In this document: piece after piece, positions 29,521-39,470 of the stretch
How positions within the stretch are numbered: the first letter of the stretch is position 1
How the letters are laid out: each line of letters starts with the position of its first letter
Source: Sphingomonas glaciei
Lineage (GTDB): Bacteria > Pseudomonadota > Alphaproteobacteria > Sphingomonadales > Sphingomonadaceae
Assembly (NCBI RefSeq): GCF_023380025.1
Contig: NZ_CP097253.1
Span: forward strand, 186,001 to 250,000
DNA length: 64,000 nt
Direction of reading: 5' to 3'
Program-made: the position numbers and the translations under genes
The notes under the pieces: model-generated
The model's input: the letters and a program-made list of their open reading frames with translations, nothing else
Told to the model about the DNA's origin: nothing
Databases searched by the model: none

Positions 29521-29618
29521 TTTAATCTGGCTTTACTTCAATCCGTTTTGGGGTGTTTGCTCAGGCGCCATCGGCGTCTTGCGGAGTTAAGACCTGGCCA
29601 CCGGGCAGGAGCCAAGTC

Positions 29619-29792
29619 ATGCGTCACGAAACCATCAACCCGTTCGCAAAGGCGTCCGCTCACTGGTCGACGCCGAAGCTGAAGTCGGTCCCGCTTACAC
29701 CCGAAGAAGTTCGCACCATCGTCAACGCCGATGATCCCTCCGCTGCCTTGATCGAGGTCTGCCGCCAACGCGAGTTGATCGTGGGCGATTAA
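29619..29792 (+). CDS. Small hypothetical protein
   Basis: 57 residues from ATG 29619 with GGCAGGAG upstream. The sequence KSVPLTPEEVRTIVNADDPSAALIEVCRQRELIV looks like a small soluble helical protein. No family is recognised. Confidence 0.5.
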   Translation: MRHETINPFAKASAHWSTPKLKSVPLTPEEVRTIVNADDPSAALIEVCRQRELIVGD

Positions 29793-29947
29793 AGTAGGTT
29801 TGGGTGATTGGAGGCTTTCAGACTCGCATGCCGCAGTTTCCTGCGACTGAGTTGTTGATGCGGTCGCGTCGATAGGCTTCTCGACCACCTTTCCTACCCA
29901 ATGCCCCGCCGCCCCTGGCAGGGCAGGCGGGTTAGGCGGCGAGCTCG

Positions 29948-30493
29948 TCAGCGACTGCGGGGGCGGCCTTCGCGGTCGAGGTCGCGGCCTTCGGCTCGGC
30001 CGCGGCGACGGTTTTCGATGGTGTAGGCGACGTCCTCCGAAGTGAAGTCGACGCGGTAGCCGCCGCGGCGCTCGTCGTAGCGGAGTTCTTCCCAGCGGAC
30101 TGGGACGACTTCCTCGTCGAGGCCGAGAAAGCCGGTGGCGTGGCTGAGCACGGCGTAGCGGACCTCGCCGCGGACCTTGTCGATCATCAGCGCCTTGACC
30201 GTGCCGAGGCGCCGGTCGTCGCGGCCGTAGACGGGGGTGCCCTCGACCTTGCTGGAGGCAATCAGGTCGCCGGTCTCGTCATAGGGGACGCCGCGGCGGG
30301 CGCGATGGTCGTCGTCGCGGGCGATGCGGGAGCCGTCGCGGCGCGAGAGATCGTCGCGGGACGGGCCGCGCTCGTCGCGGCCGCCACGGAAGAAGCCGCG
30401 CACGCGGTCATGGTCGCGCGGACGATCGCGGTCATAGCGGTCGTCGGTCATGCGATCGCGGCGGTCGTCGTCGGAGTAATTGTCGTAGGCCAT
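29948..30493 (-). CDS. PRC-barrel domain protein
   Basis: 181 residues. The N-terminal ~70 residues are an extremely charged Asp/Arg-rich disordered region. Residues ~75-160 form a PRC-barrel (IASSKVEGTPVYGRDDRRLGTVKALMIDK...VRYAVLSHATGFLG), a beta-barrel found in RNA-processing and photosynthetic reaction-centre proteins and in many stress-related alphaproteobacterial proteins. A strong GGAGGA precedes the ATG. Its specific role is unknown. Confidence 0.85.
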   Translation of the reverse strand: MAYDNYSDDDRRDRMTDDRYDRDRPRDHDRVRGFFRGGRDERGPSRDDLSRRDGSRIARDDDHRARRGVPYDETGDLIASSKVEGTPVYGRDDRRLGTVKALMIDKVRGEVRYAVLSHATGFLGLDEEVVPVRWEELRYDERRGGYRVDFTSEDVAYTIENRRRGRAEGRDLDREGRPRSR

Positions 30494-30625
30494 GGGGGGT
30501 CCTCCTGATGCACTGAGCGAGGAGATAAAGCGGCAACCGGGCGCGGCGTTCCGCCGTCGACCCCCGTGACGGCGCGGGCTGGCGCGGCCAAGCTACGGGC
30601 GGGCGATTCGCGAGGAAGTTCGGTG

Positions 30626-31426
30626 ATGGACATGGACGAAGCCGGGATCATGGGGGGCCTGTACGGCAAGGGGATCATCGCCTGCCGCGATGCCTTTACG
30701 ACGGCGTGGGCGGACCGCCTTGCGGCCGACATCTGGCGGGTGTGGGAGCGGGTGGAGGACAGACCGGGCGGGGCGCTGCCGCGAGGGGCCCAGCGCTTCT
30801 ACGTCGAATTGGCGCCCGAGGATATTGCCGGGTTCGTCGATATCGTCACCCACCCGTGGTTCGTGGCGGTGTGCGAGGCGGTGCTGACCAAGGACTATCG
30901 CATCGTCGAGGTCGGGTTCGACATTCCGTTCCCGGGCGCCGAGGACCAGCCGTGGCACCGCGACTTTCGTGCGCCGGTCGCGACGCTGGAGGGGCGGAGG
31001 CTGAACAGTCTCGCGTTCAACCTGACCGCGGTCGACACCCGCGACGAGCATGGGCCGTTCGAGATCGCGCCGGGAACGCAGTGGGACGCGATCGAGGGGG
31101 CGGTGGACGGGATGTTCCCCGATCGCGCGCTATGGGCTCGCTACGAGGAGCGAGCGGTGAAGAAGCTGCCGCAGCGAGGCGACATGTCGGCGCGGTCGGC
31201 CCTGACCATCCACCGCGGCACCGCCAACCGATCGAACGAGCCGCGGCCGGTGCTAGTGGTCGGCGTCGATGCGCCCGACGCGACCAATGCCGCGCATCAC
31301 GATCTGCAAGTGACCCAGAGCTATTTCGAGGGACTGCCGGCGCGGGTGCGGGACCACCTGTCGTGCCGGGTGGTGGAAAGGCTCGAGATGATCGAGCAGC
31401 ATCATGTGATCGAGGGGCTGCTGTAA
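30626..31426 (+). CDS. Phytanoyl-CoA dioxygenase (PhyH) family protein
   Basis: 266 residues from ATG 30626, which has GAGGAAG upstream; the ORF is open to 30566. Fe(II)/2-oxoglutarate oxygenase fold: metal ligands His-x-Asp in PWHRDF, the distal His in LTIHRGTANRS, with a following Arg (NEPRPVLVV) able to bind 2-oxoglutarate. Such enzymes hydroxylate small molecules or lipids; the substrate is not predictable. It converges on lexA across a double hairpin. Confidence 0.8.
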   Translation: MDMDEAGIMGGLYGKGIIACRDAFTTAWADRLAADIWRVWERVEDRPGGALPRGAQRFYVELAPEDIAGFVDIVTHPWFVAVCEAVLTKDYRIVEVGFDIPFPGAEDQPWHRDFRAPVATLEGRRLNSLAFNLTAVDTRDEHGPFEIAPGTQWDAIEGAVDGMFPDRALWARYEERAVKKLPQRGDMSARSALTIHRGTANRSNEPRPVLVVGVDAPDATNAAHHDLQVTQSYFEGLPARVRDHLSCRVVERLEMIEQHHVIEGLL

Positions 31427-31430
31427 CCGG

Positions 31431-31491
31431 CTCAGCCCTCGTTGCGCTGCCTAGCGCTCACGAGGGCTGAGGTCCCGGCCTGCGCCGGGAC
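31431..31491. terminator. Double hairpin between convergent genes
   Basis: A perfect 12-bp stem CTCAGCCCTCGT / ACGAGGGCTGAG (31431-31471), then an 8-bp stem GTCCCGGC / GCCGGGAC (31472-31491). It probably terminates both the PhyH and lexA transcripts; the second hairpin also looks like a dispersed REP element. Confidence 0.7.
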
Positions 31492-31499
31492 GACGAGTA

Positions 31500-32156
31500 T
31501 CAATGATAGCGGCGGATCAGGCCAGCGAGCTTGCCTTGGATCTTGACCCGGCGGGGGTCGTAGCGCTGTGCTTCGTGGGCGCGGTTGGCGGGGTCGAGAC
31601 GAACCATTTGCCCTTCGCGGCGGAAGGTCTTGAGGGTGGCTTCGGCGTCGTCGATCAGGGCGACCACAATCTCCCCCTCGCGCGCAACGTCGACCTTGCG
31701 GATCAGGACATAGTCGCCGTCGAGGATGCCCTCGTCGACCATCGAATCCCCCGACACTTCGAGCGCATAATGCTCGCCCGGTCCGAGCAGGGCGGCGGGA
31801 ACGGGGAAGCTGTCTTGCCCCTGCAGCGCCTCGATCGGGGTACCGGCGGCGATCCGTCCGGCCATCATCAGGTCGATGGTGTCATTGGCCGCCACCACCG
31901 GGCGCGGCTGTGGCGTCGCCGGGGCTGAGGTCGCCGCCTGCGTGTCGGGGAGCCGCACCACTTCAAGCGCGCGCGCGCGGTTGGGGAGGCGGCGGATGAA
32001 CTGGCGTTCCTCCAGCGCGGAGATCAAGCGGTGAACTCCGGACTTGCTCTTAAGGTCGAGCGCCTCCCGCATCTCATCGAAGCTGGGGCTGACCCCTGAC
32101 GCCTTGAGCTGCTGGTCGATGTAGGTGAGCAGTTCGCGTTGCTTGACAGTCAGCAT
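31500..32156 (-). CDS. lexA: SOS repressor LexA
   Basis: 218 residues. The N-terminal winged helix (residues 1-65) binds SOS operators, and the C-terminal S24 peptidase domain mediates RecA-stimulated self-cleavage. The scissile Ala99-Gly100 is in MMAGRIAAG, nucleophile Ser138 in GDSM and the lysine general base Lys176 in EATLKTF; all are intact. Three GTTC half-sites spaced by 7 bp lie 20-45 bp upstream, so it should repress itself. Its upstream neighbour is trpG, only 58 bp away. Confidence 0.97.
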   Translation of the reverse strand: MLTVKQRELLTYIDQQLKASGVSPSFDEMREALDLKSKSGVHRLISALEERQFIRRLPNRARALEVVRLPDTQAATSAPATPQPRPVVAANDTIDLMMAGRIAAGTPIEALQGQDSFPVPAALLGPGEHYALEVSGDSMVDEGILDGDYVLIRKVDVAREGEIVVALIDDAEATLKTFRREGQMVRLDPANRAHEAQRYDPRRVKIQGKLAGLIRRYH

Positions 32157-32175
32157 GGTTCACGGGCCCTGTAGT

Positions 32176-32201
32176 GAACAGACGGGGAACGACTAAGGAA
32201 C
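32176..32201. promoter_or_regulatory. Triple-half-site LexA operator
   Basis: On the plus strand GAAC occurs at 32176, 32187 and 32198, each separated by exactly 7 bp, forming two overlapping GTTC-N7-GTTC boxes in lexA orientation. It lies just before the lexA start, so it is an autoregulatory operator. Confidence 0.85.
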
Positions 32202-32214
32202 GGATGCGGGGGTG

Positions 32215-32799
32215 TCAAGCGGGGCGGTGCGAGAGCCGAAGGAAGTTGGCGAGCAGCTGCAGGCCATGCTCGCTGGCGATACTTTCGGGATGGAATTGCA
32301 CCCCGTGCACCGGGGCGTCTTGATGGGCAAGGCCCTGGATCGTCCCGTCGCTGCCTTGGGCGGTGGCGCGCAGGGTTGATGGCAGGTCGGCGGCGACCAG
32401 GCTGTGGTAGCGGGTCATGGCAAGCGGGTCGGGTAGGCCGGCGAACAGGCCGCTGCCGTCGTGGGTGATGGCGTCGGTCTTGCCGTGCATCGGGGCTGCG
32501 CGGACGATCGAGGCCCCGGCGGCGAGCGCAATCGCCTGGTGGCCGAGGCAGACGCCGAGCAGCGGCCGGGCTTCGGCGATGCAGGCGGCGGCGAGGGCTA
32601 CCGAGATCCCCGCGTCTGCGGGATGGCCGGGGCCGGGGCTGATCAGCAGCGTGCCGCCGTGCGCCAGCGCTTCTGGCACCGTGATTGCATCGGCTTGAAC
32701 GACGGTGACGTCGGCGCCGAGCTGGCGGCAATAATCGACCAGCGTGAAGGTGAAGCTGTCGTGATTGTCGACCACGAGCAGCCGCTGAGCAGCGCTCAC
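32215..32799 (-). CDS. trpG: Anthranilate/aminodeoxychorismate synthase glutamine amidotransferase
   Basis: 194 residues from GTG 32799; ATG 32847 is also in frame but overlaps the upstream gene. Class I glutaminase of the TrpG/PabA type that supplies ammonia to chorismate-using synthases. Catalytic Cys84 is in GVCLGHQA, the oxyanion motif is ISPGPGHP, and the His/Glu pair is in VHGVQFHPES. No trpE, trpD or trpC flanks it in this window. It could act in tryptophan or in folate synthesis. Confidence 0.93.
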   Translation of the reverse strand: MSAAQRLLVVDNHDSFTFTLVDYCRQLGADVTVVQADAITVPEALAHGGTLLISPGPGHPADAGISVALAAACIAEARPLLGVCLGHQAIALAAGASIVRAAPMHGKTDAITHDGSGLFAGLPDPLAMTRYHSLVAADLPSTLRATAQGSDGTIQGLAHQDAPVHGVQFHPESIASEHGLQLLANFLRLSHRPA

Positions 32800-32830
32800 G
32801 GTGTGCTCCGGCGCGTGTGCCGCCAGCGGC

Positions 32831-34777
32831 TTATTCCGTGCTGCCACCGCCGCCGAGGATGCGGTTGCGGGCAGCCTGGATCGCGTCGTCGTTGCGGGTG
32901 ACCTTGAGCTCGCGCTGAGCGGCGGACAGCCACTGCAGGGCGAGTTCGGCGCCGGCGCTGCGCTGGAGGCTGGTCACTTCGCCGGCGATCAGCTGCGGGT
33001 TGGTGGCGGCATTGCCGGGCACGACACGGTCGAGCTGGACGAGGTAGATACCCGACGGACCCGCCGCGCGCTGCGCCTTGCCGGGCGCGAGGCTGAACAG
33101 GATGCGCAGCGGGGGCGGCACTTCCTGGCCCTGCTGGGCGAACTGGGCGAGGGCGCCGCGGCGAAGCTCGACCGCTTCGGGCGGGCGGATGCCGGCGATC
33201 CCGGCTTCGGCGACCGCTGCGGCGAGTGGCTTGCCGCCCTGCACGGCGGCGAGGATGCGGGTCGCGGCGGCATTGGCCTGGTCCTGCGCGCGCTTGGCGG
33301 CGAAGTCGGTGGCGACCTGGGCCTGGACACGGGCCAGCGGCGCGGGGGCGGCCGGGACCACTTCGGCGACGTCGACCAGTACGAAGCCGGCCTCGTTCGG
33401 CAGCGGCTCGACGATGGGATCGTCGTCGGCGCCGATGTCAAAGCTGGCACCGGGGACCGCGGCGAAGTCGGCGGGAAGCTTGAAATCCGGCTGGTCGAAA
33501 GCGGCACCGGCGCGGGTCAGCGCAGGGGTGACGAGCACCGGCAGCTTGTTCGCGGTCGCGACCTCTTCGAAGGTGCGGCCGTCGGCGAGGCTGTCCTCGA
33601 TCTTGCCGACGAGGTCGGCGAGCGCGTTCTTGCGCTTTTCGTCAGTCAGTTTGGTGGCGATCTCGGCGCGGGCATCGGCGAGACTGCGGCCCGACGCCGT
33701 CTGGATGCTCTCGACCTTGATGACGTCGAAGCCGGTGGAGGACTGGACCGGACCGATCACTGCCCCCGAAGGCGCCGAGAAGACCTGAGCGGCGACCGCT
33801 TCGCCGGCGGTGGCGACGAGCTGCGCGCGGGTCTGCGGGCCGACGCTGACGTCCGAGGCGGAGAAGCCGGCGGGCGCGGCGGCGGCGGCAAAATTGCCTC
33901 CGGCCTTGGCGCGCGCGGCGATGGCGGCGACCGCGGCCTGATCAGGCAGGGTCGCCCGGCTCAGCACGCGCCGCTCCACCCCGCCGTAAGTGGCCTGGTT
34001 GTCCTGGTAGTATTTCGCGATCTCCGCATCGGTGGCGGCAACGGGTCCAAGCTGTTCCGGCGTGATCCGGGCCATGCGGAAGCTGCGCCGTTCGGGCACC
34101 GTGTAGCGGGCGAGGTTCTGGCGGTAGAAGGTCAAAATCTCGGCCGCGGTCGGGGCCGGGCCGTTGGCGAAGGCGGCAAACGGGATCAGCCCCAGGCTGC
34201 CGCTGCGCTGTTCGAGCAGGATATCGGCATAGGGGCGGGCAAGGCCCTGCGCGATTCGGACGTTGGCGGCGACCGGGGCGATGACCAGACGCTGCAGAAG
34301 GCTGGTCTCGATCTCGCGGCGGAGCTGGGCGTCAGTGATCCGCTCCTGCTGGAGGAAGGTCTGGTAGGCGGCTTCGCTGAAGCGGCCGTCGAGACCGCGC
34401 ACGCCCGGCAGCTTGACGATTTCGGCATCGACCAGCTTCTTGGAAACGACGAAGCCGTGCTTCTGGGCATAGGCCCACAAGGTCCGCTCCTGGATCAGCG
34501 AGTCGACGATGGCGTCGAATTCGGGGGCGAGGTCGGCGTAGGTCGCCTGCGGGTTTTGCTGGCGCAGGACGGCCAGGCGCCGCTGCATCGCGGTGTCGAG
34601 CTCGTTGGCGGTCAGTTCGACCTTGCCGACGCGGGCGAGCGTGGTCTGGGGAAGCGAACCGCCCTGGCTGAGGTTGCTGATGTCGGCGAGCGCGAAGCTG
34701 GCGAGGATAAGCAGCAGGAACAGGATCAGGATGCCGGTCCCGAGCTTGGACTTGGACAGGCGGCGGAAGCTTTGCAT
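32831..34777 (-). CDS. PpiD/SurA-type periplasmic peptidyl-prolyl isomerase
   Basis: 648 residues from ATG 34777 (MQSFRRLSKSK). One N-terminal membrane anchor (GILILFLLLILASFALA) is followed by a long periplasmic SurA-N-like chaperone region and a parvulin-like domain in the middle. Length and layout match PpiD, which helps outer-membrane proteins fold on leaving SecYEG. Its stop lies about 30 bp before the trpG start on the same strand. tpiA starts divergently about 120 bp away. Confidence 0.88.
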   Translation of the reverse strand: MQSFRRLSKSKLGTGILILFLLLILASFALADISNLSQGGSLPQTTLARVGKVELTANELDTAMQRRLAVLRQQNPQATYADLAPEFDAIVDSLIQERTLWAYAQKHGFVVSKKLVDAEIVKLPGVRGLDGRFSEAAYQTFLQQERITDAQLRREIETSLLQRLVIAPVAANVRIAQGLARPYADILLEQRSGSLGLIPFAAFANGPAPTAAEILTFYRQNLARYTVPERRSFRMARITPEQLGPVAATDAEIAKYYQDNQATYGGVERRVLSRATLPDQAAVAAIAARAKAGGNFAAAAAPAGFSASDVSVGPQTRAQLVATAGEAVAAQVFSAPSGAVIGPVQSSTGFDVIKVESIQTASGRSLADARAEIATKLTDEKRKNALADLVGKIEDSLADGRTFEEVATANKLPVLVTPALTRAGAAFDQPDFKLPADFAAVPGASFDIGADDDPIVEPLPNEAGFVLVDVAEVVPAAPAPLARVQAQVATDFAAKRAQDQANAAATRILAAVQGGKPLAAAVAEAGIAGIRPPEAVELRRGALAQFAQQGQEVPPPLRILFSLAPGKAQRAAGPSGIYLVQLDRVVPGNAATNPQLIAGEVTSLQRSAGAELALQWLSAAQRELKVTRNDDAIQAARNRILGGGGSTE

Positions 34778-34894
34778 GGGTCGGCTGTGATCCTGTGGAA
34801 CGGGTTGCACGGCGCTTTAGGGGCGGCGCCGCCTTCCTTCAAGCAGACGGCCTTGCTAGGCGCGGCCTTGAGCGGAACTGAACGGACAACGGGC

Positions 34895-35641
34895 ATGACG
34901 AAGCTGATTGCAGGCAATTGGAAGATGCATGGGACGACCGACAGCCTGGCTGAGGTGAAGGCGATCGCCGACTTCGCGCGCCAGCACGAAGGCGCGGTCG
35001 AGGTGGCCTTGTGCCTGCCCGCGACCCTGATCCACCGCGCGGCGGAGGCGGTGCCGGGCTTCGCCATTGGGGCTCAGGACATGCACTCAAGGGACAAGGG
35101 CGCGCACACCGGCGATATCGCCGCGGCGATGCTTCACGACGCCGGAGCGAGCTTGGTGATCGTCGGCCACAGCGAGCGGCGCGACGCCCACCGCGAGGCC
35201 GATGCGGAGGTTCGCGCCAAGGCCGAAGCCGGGCTGGCGGCGGGGCTGCGCGTCATCCTCTGTGTCGGGGAGAGCCTGGAGGAGCGCGAGGCCGGGCGCG
35301 CCGTGGAAACGGTGTCGGGGCAGGTCGATGCCTCGCTTCCCCGCGGCGACTTCGACCTTGGCGGGCTGGCGGTCGCCTATGAGCCGATCTGGGCGATCGG
35401 CACGGGCCGGGTCGCGGGCACCGACGACATTGCGGAGATGCATGCCGCCATCCGCGAGCGACTGGTCGCGGCCTATGGCGAAAAGGGGGCGGGCGTCCGG
35501 ATCCTCTATGGCGGGTCGGTCAAGCCCGACAATGCGGCCGAGATCTTCGCCGTGCCGGAAGTGGGCGGGGCGCTGGTCGGCGGAGCGAGCCTGAAGGCGG
35601 CAGACTTCCTGCCGATCGTCGAGGCCGGGGCTGCTGGTTAA
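34895..35641 (+). CDS. tpiA: Triosephosphate isomerase
   Basis: 248 residues from ATG 34895. Interconverts dihydroxyacetone phosphate and glyceraldehyde-3-phosphate. Active-site features are all present: GNWKMH (Lys), the His in VIVGHSERR, the catalytic Glu in AYEPIWAIGTG, and the phosphate loops YGGSVKPDN and VGGASL. The frame is open far upstream, but that part is antisense to the PpiD gene and has no family match. secG follows on the same strand. Confidence 0.98.
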   Translation: MTKLIAGNWKMHGTTDSLAEVKAIADFARQHEGAVEVALCLPATLIHRAAEAVPGFAIGAQDMHSRDKGAHTGDIAAAMLHDAGASLVIVGHSERRDAHREADAEVRAKAEAGLAAGLRVILCVGESLEEREAGRAVETVSGQVDASLPRGDFDLGGLAVAYEPIWAIGTGRVAGTDDIAEMHAAIRERLVAAYGEKGAGVRILYGGSVKPDNAAEIFAVPEVGGALVGGASLKAADFLPIVEAGAAG

Positions 35642-35733
35642 CCAGACTATCCGTCCGTCCTGAGCGGACGAACGGTCCGTGGTAGCGCGCAGCAACGTTG
35701 AACTTGGGCCCGTCCACCGCTAGATGGCCGCCC

Positions 35734-36090
35734 ATGTTCACCTTCCTCCTCATCGTCCAGACCATCGTCGCGGTCGCCCTGTGCACCGTCATCTTGCTGC
35801 AGCGTTCCGAAGGCGGCGGGCTCGGCGTGGGCGGGTCGTCGGCAGGCTTCATGACCGCGCGCGGCGCGGCCGACTTCCTGAGCCGGGCGACGTCGTGGCT
35901 GGGCGGGGCGTTCATCATCCTGTGCATCGCGCTGGCCGCGATCGCTGGCACCCGCAACGACGGCCAGTCGATCGATGCGTCGATTGCCAATGCGCCGATC
36001 CAGGCACCCGCTCAGCCGGGGCCGACGCAGACGGCGCCGGCTAATCCGGCCGCTCCGGCCGACAATGGCGCGGTTCCGCTGGCGCAGTAA
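35734..36090 (+). CDS. secG: Preprotein translocase subunit SecG
   Basis: 118 residues from ATG 35734. Two membrane helices flank the conserved loop RSEGGGLGVGGSSAGFMTARGAADFLSR-like segment (two or three Gly/Ser motifs), and an Ala/Pro-rich C-terminal extension follows, typical of alphaproteobacterial SecG. It assists SecYE in protein export. Placement between tpiA and pyrG is common in sphingomonads. A hairpin follows the stop. Confidence 0.93.
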   Translation: MFTFLLIVQTIVAVALCTVILLQRSEGGGLGVGGSSAGFMTARGAADFLSRATSWLGGAFIILCIALAAIAGTRNDGQSIDASIANAPIQAPAQPGPTQTAPANPAAPADNGAVPLAQ

Positions 36091-36095
36091 TCGCT

Positions 36096-36113
36096 CTCCT
36101 GCGGACGCAGGAG
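36096..36113 (+). terminator. Hairpin after secG
   Basis: CTCCTGC, loop GGAC, GCAGGAG; a short T-run (CTTTT) lies 9-13 bp further on. Likely a weak intrinsic terminator. Confidence 0.5.
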
Positions 36114-36144
36114 CTCCATAGCTTTTCGACGCCGACCGCAAGCA

Positions 36145-36175
36145 ACTGGGCCCCTGCTTTGGCAGGGGAACAAAT
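36145..36175. repeat. REP-like palindrome
   Basis: ACTGGGCCCCTGC...GCAGGGGAACAAA with a 7-bp stem. Shares the ACTGGGCCCC and GGGGAACAAA phrases with the repeat before the MATE gene (3731-3770). Confidence 0.45.
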
Positions 36176-36209
36176 ATTCTCCTTGCGCCCCGTCGATTCT
36201 CATCCCTAA

Positions 36210-38236
<2,027 letters not shown>

Positions 38237-38238
38237 GC

Positions 38239-38270
38239 TTGACTCCGTACCATGGTACGGAAGCTATAGG
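38239..38270 (+). promoter_or_regulatory. MerR-type over-spaced promoter with perfect operator
   Basis: -35 TTGACT (38239-38244) and -10 TATAGG (38265-38270) are separated by 20 bp, and the spacer contains the perfect 16-bp palindrome CCGTACCATGGTACGG (38245-38260). This is the hallmark of MerR/CueR activation by DNA untwisting. The first ATG (38277) lies at about the expected transcription start. Confidence 0.85.
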
Positions 38271-38276
38271 GATGCG

Positions 38277-39029
38277 ATGAACAGCGAATCAAGCCCAACG
38301 CGACCTCGCGCCATCCTCGTCCGGATGGTGATGCCGGACCACGTCTGTCCGTTCGGCTTGAAGGCGCTGCACTTGCTCAAGAGCCGCGGCTATGCGGTCG
38401 ATGACCGGCATCTGACCACCCGCGAGGAGGTCGACGCGTACAAGGCCGAAGTGGGGGTGAAGACCACTCCGCAGGTGTTCATCAACGGGGAGCGGATCGG
38501 CGGGCATGACGACCTGCGCCGCTTCCTTGGGCTGCGCGTCGCTGAGCCGGGGGCGACCAGTTATCGGCCGGTCGCCGCCTTGTTCGGGATGACCGGCGCG
38601 ATGGCGATGGCGCTGAGCTTCGCCATGTTCGGCACGCCGCTGACGGTGATGGCGGGCGAGTGGTTCATCGCCCTGTCGATGTGCGTGCTGGCGCTGCTGA
38701 AGCTGCAGGACATCGGCAAATTCTCGTCGATGTTCCTCAACTACGACCTGCTGGCGCGGCGCTGGGTGCCGTACGCCAGCCTGTATCCGTGGCTGGAGGG
38801 ACTGGCCGGCGTGCTGATGCTGAGCGGAGCGGCGATGTGGCTGTCGGTGCCCATCGCGCTGTTCATCGGCGGGATCGGCGCACTGTCTGTGTTCAAGGCC
38901 GTGTACATCGACAAGCGCGAGCTGAAATGCGCCTGCGTCGGGGGGTCGTCGAATGTGCCGCTGGGCTTCGTGTCGCTGACCGAGAATGTGATGATGGTGG
39001 CGATGGCGCTGTGGATGGTGGCCAAGTGA
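38277..39029 (+). CDS. Glutaredoxin-MauE/DoxX-like membrane fusion protein
   Basis: 250 residues from ATG 38277; ATG 38325 is an alternative. The N-terminal ~80 residues are glutaredoxin-like (MPDHVCPFGLKALHLLKSRGY, cis-Pro in TTPQVFINGERIGG) with a single active-site Cys. About four membrane helices follow, resembling MauE, with a conserved ACVGGSSNVPLGFVSLTEN tail. It is probably a membrane thiol-redox protein for copper or periplasmic disulfide handling. First gene under the CueR-like promoter. Confidence 0.8.
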   Translation: MNSESSPTRPRAILVRMVMPDHVCPFGLKALHLLKSRGYAVDDRHLTTREEVDAYKAEVGVKTTPQVFINGERIGGHDDLRRFLGLRVAEPGATSYRPVAALFGMTGAMAMALSFAMFGTPLTVMAGEWFIALSMCVLALLKLQDIGKFSSMFLNYDLLARRWVPYASLYPWLEGLAGVLMLSGAAMWLSVPIALFIGGIGALSVFKAVYIDKRELKCACVGGSSNVPLGFVSLTENVMMVAMALWMVAK

Positions 39030-39057
39030 ACGCTTGTCGGCGGCCGTCTGCTCGCCC

Positions 39058-39375
39058 ATGTGGGCGCTGATGCGGTTGCTGCTTGCCCTGTTCGCCTTCG
39101 TGGCGCTGGCCCTGGCGCCCCTCGGCATGCCGGCCGAGGCGCGGGCGATGGACGACCATTGCACCGAGATGGCGGGGATGGATCATCACGGGCAGACGCC
39201 CGATCCGTCCAATGCCCAGCCAGTGAAGAGCTGCTGCACTGCGATGCCGGCGGCGCTGCCCGAGGCCGAGGCGGTGATGCCGGTGCCGGTCCTGCACGCC
39301 CCGGCCGAGACCAAGGTGCTTGCACTGCAGATCGGTCTGCGCCGTGAGGTCGAAGTTCCGCCACCGCGGGTCTGA
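39058..39375 (+). CDS. Small secreted metal-binding-like protein
   Basis: 105 residues from ATG 39058, with ATG 39070 also possible. A signal peptide ends near AEARA, then His/Met/Cys-rich sequence follows (DDHCTEMAGMDHHG, KSCCTAM). The composition suits binding Cu(I)/Cu(II) in the periplasm. It lies between the glutaredoxin fusion and the outer-membrane protein in the CueR-like operon. No named family. Confidence 0.65.
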   Translation: MWALMRLLLALFAFVALALAPLGMPAEARAMDDHCTEMAGMDHHGQTPDPSNAQPVKSCCTAMPAALPEAEAVMPVPVLHAPAETKVLALQIGLRREVEVPPPRV

Positions 39376-39470
39376 TCACCCTCGATCAGCTGGCCTGCCG
39401 CGTGGTGGGCCCCGACGACTTCCAGCGGCCGCCACCCAAGGCGCGTCCGCCGATCAGGATACTTCCCAAG

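Noticed and set aside
32801..34894. In-frame extension upstream of tpiA
   Set aside because: Antisense to the PpiD-like gene; TpiA homology begins exactly at MTKLIAGNWKMH (34895).
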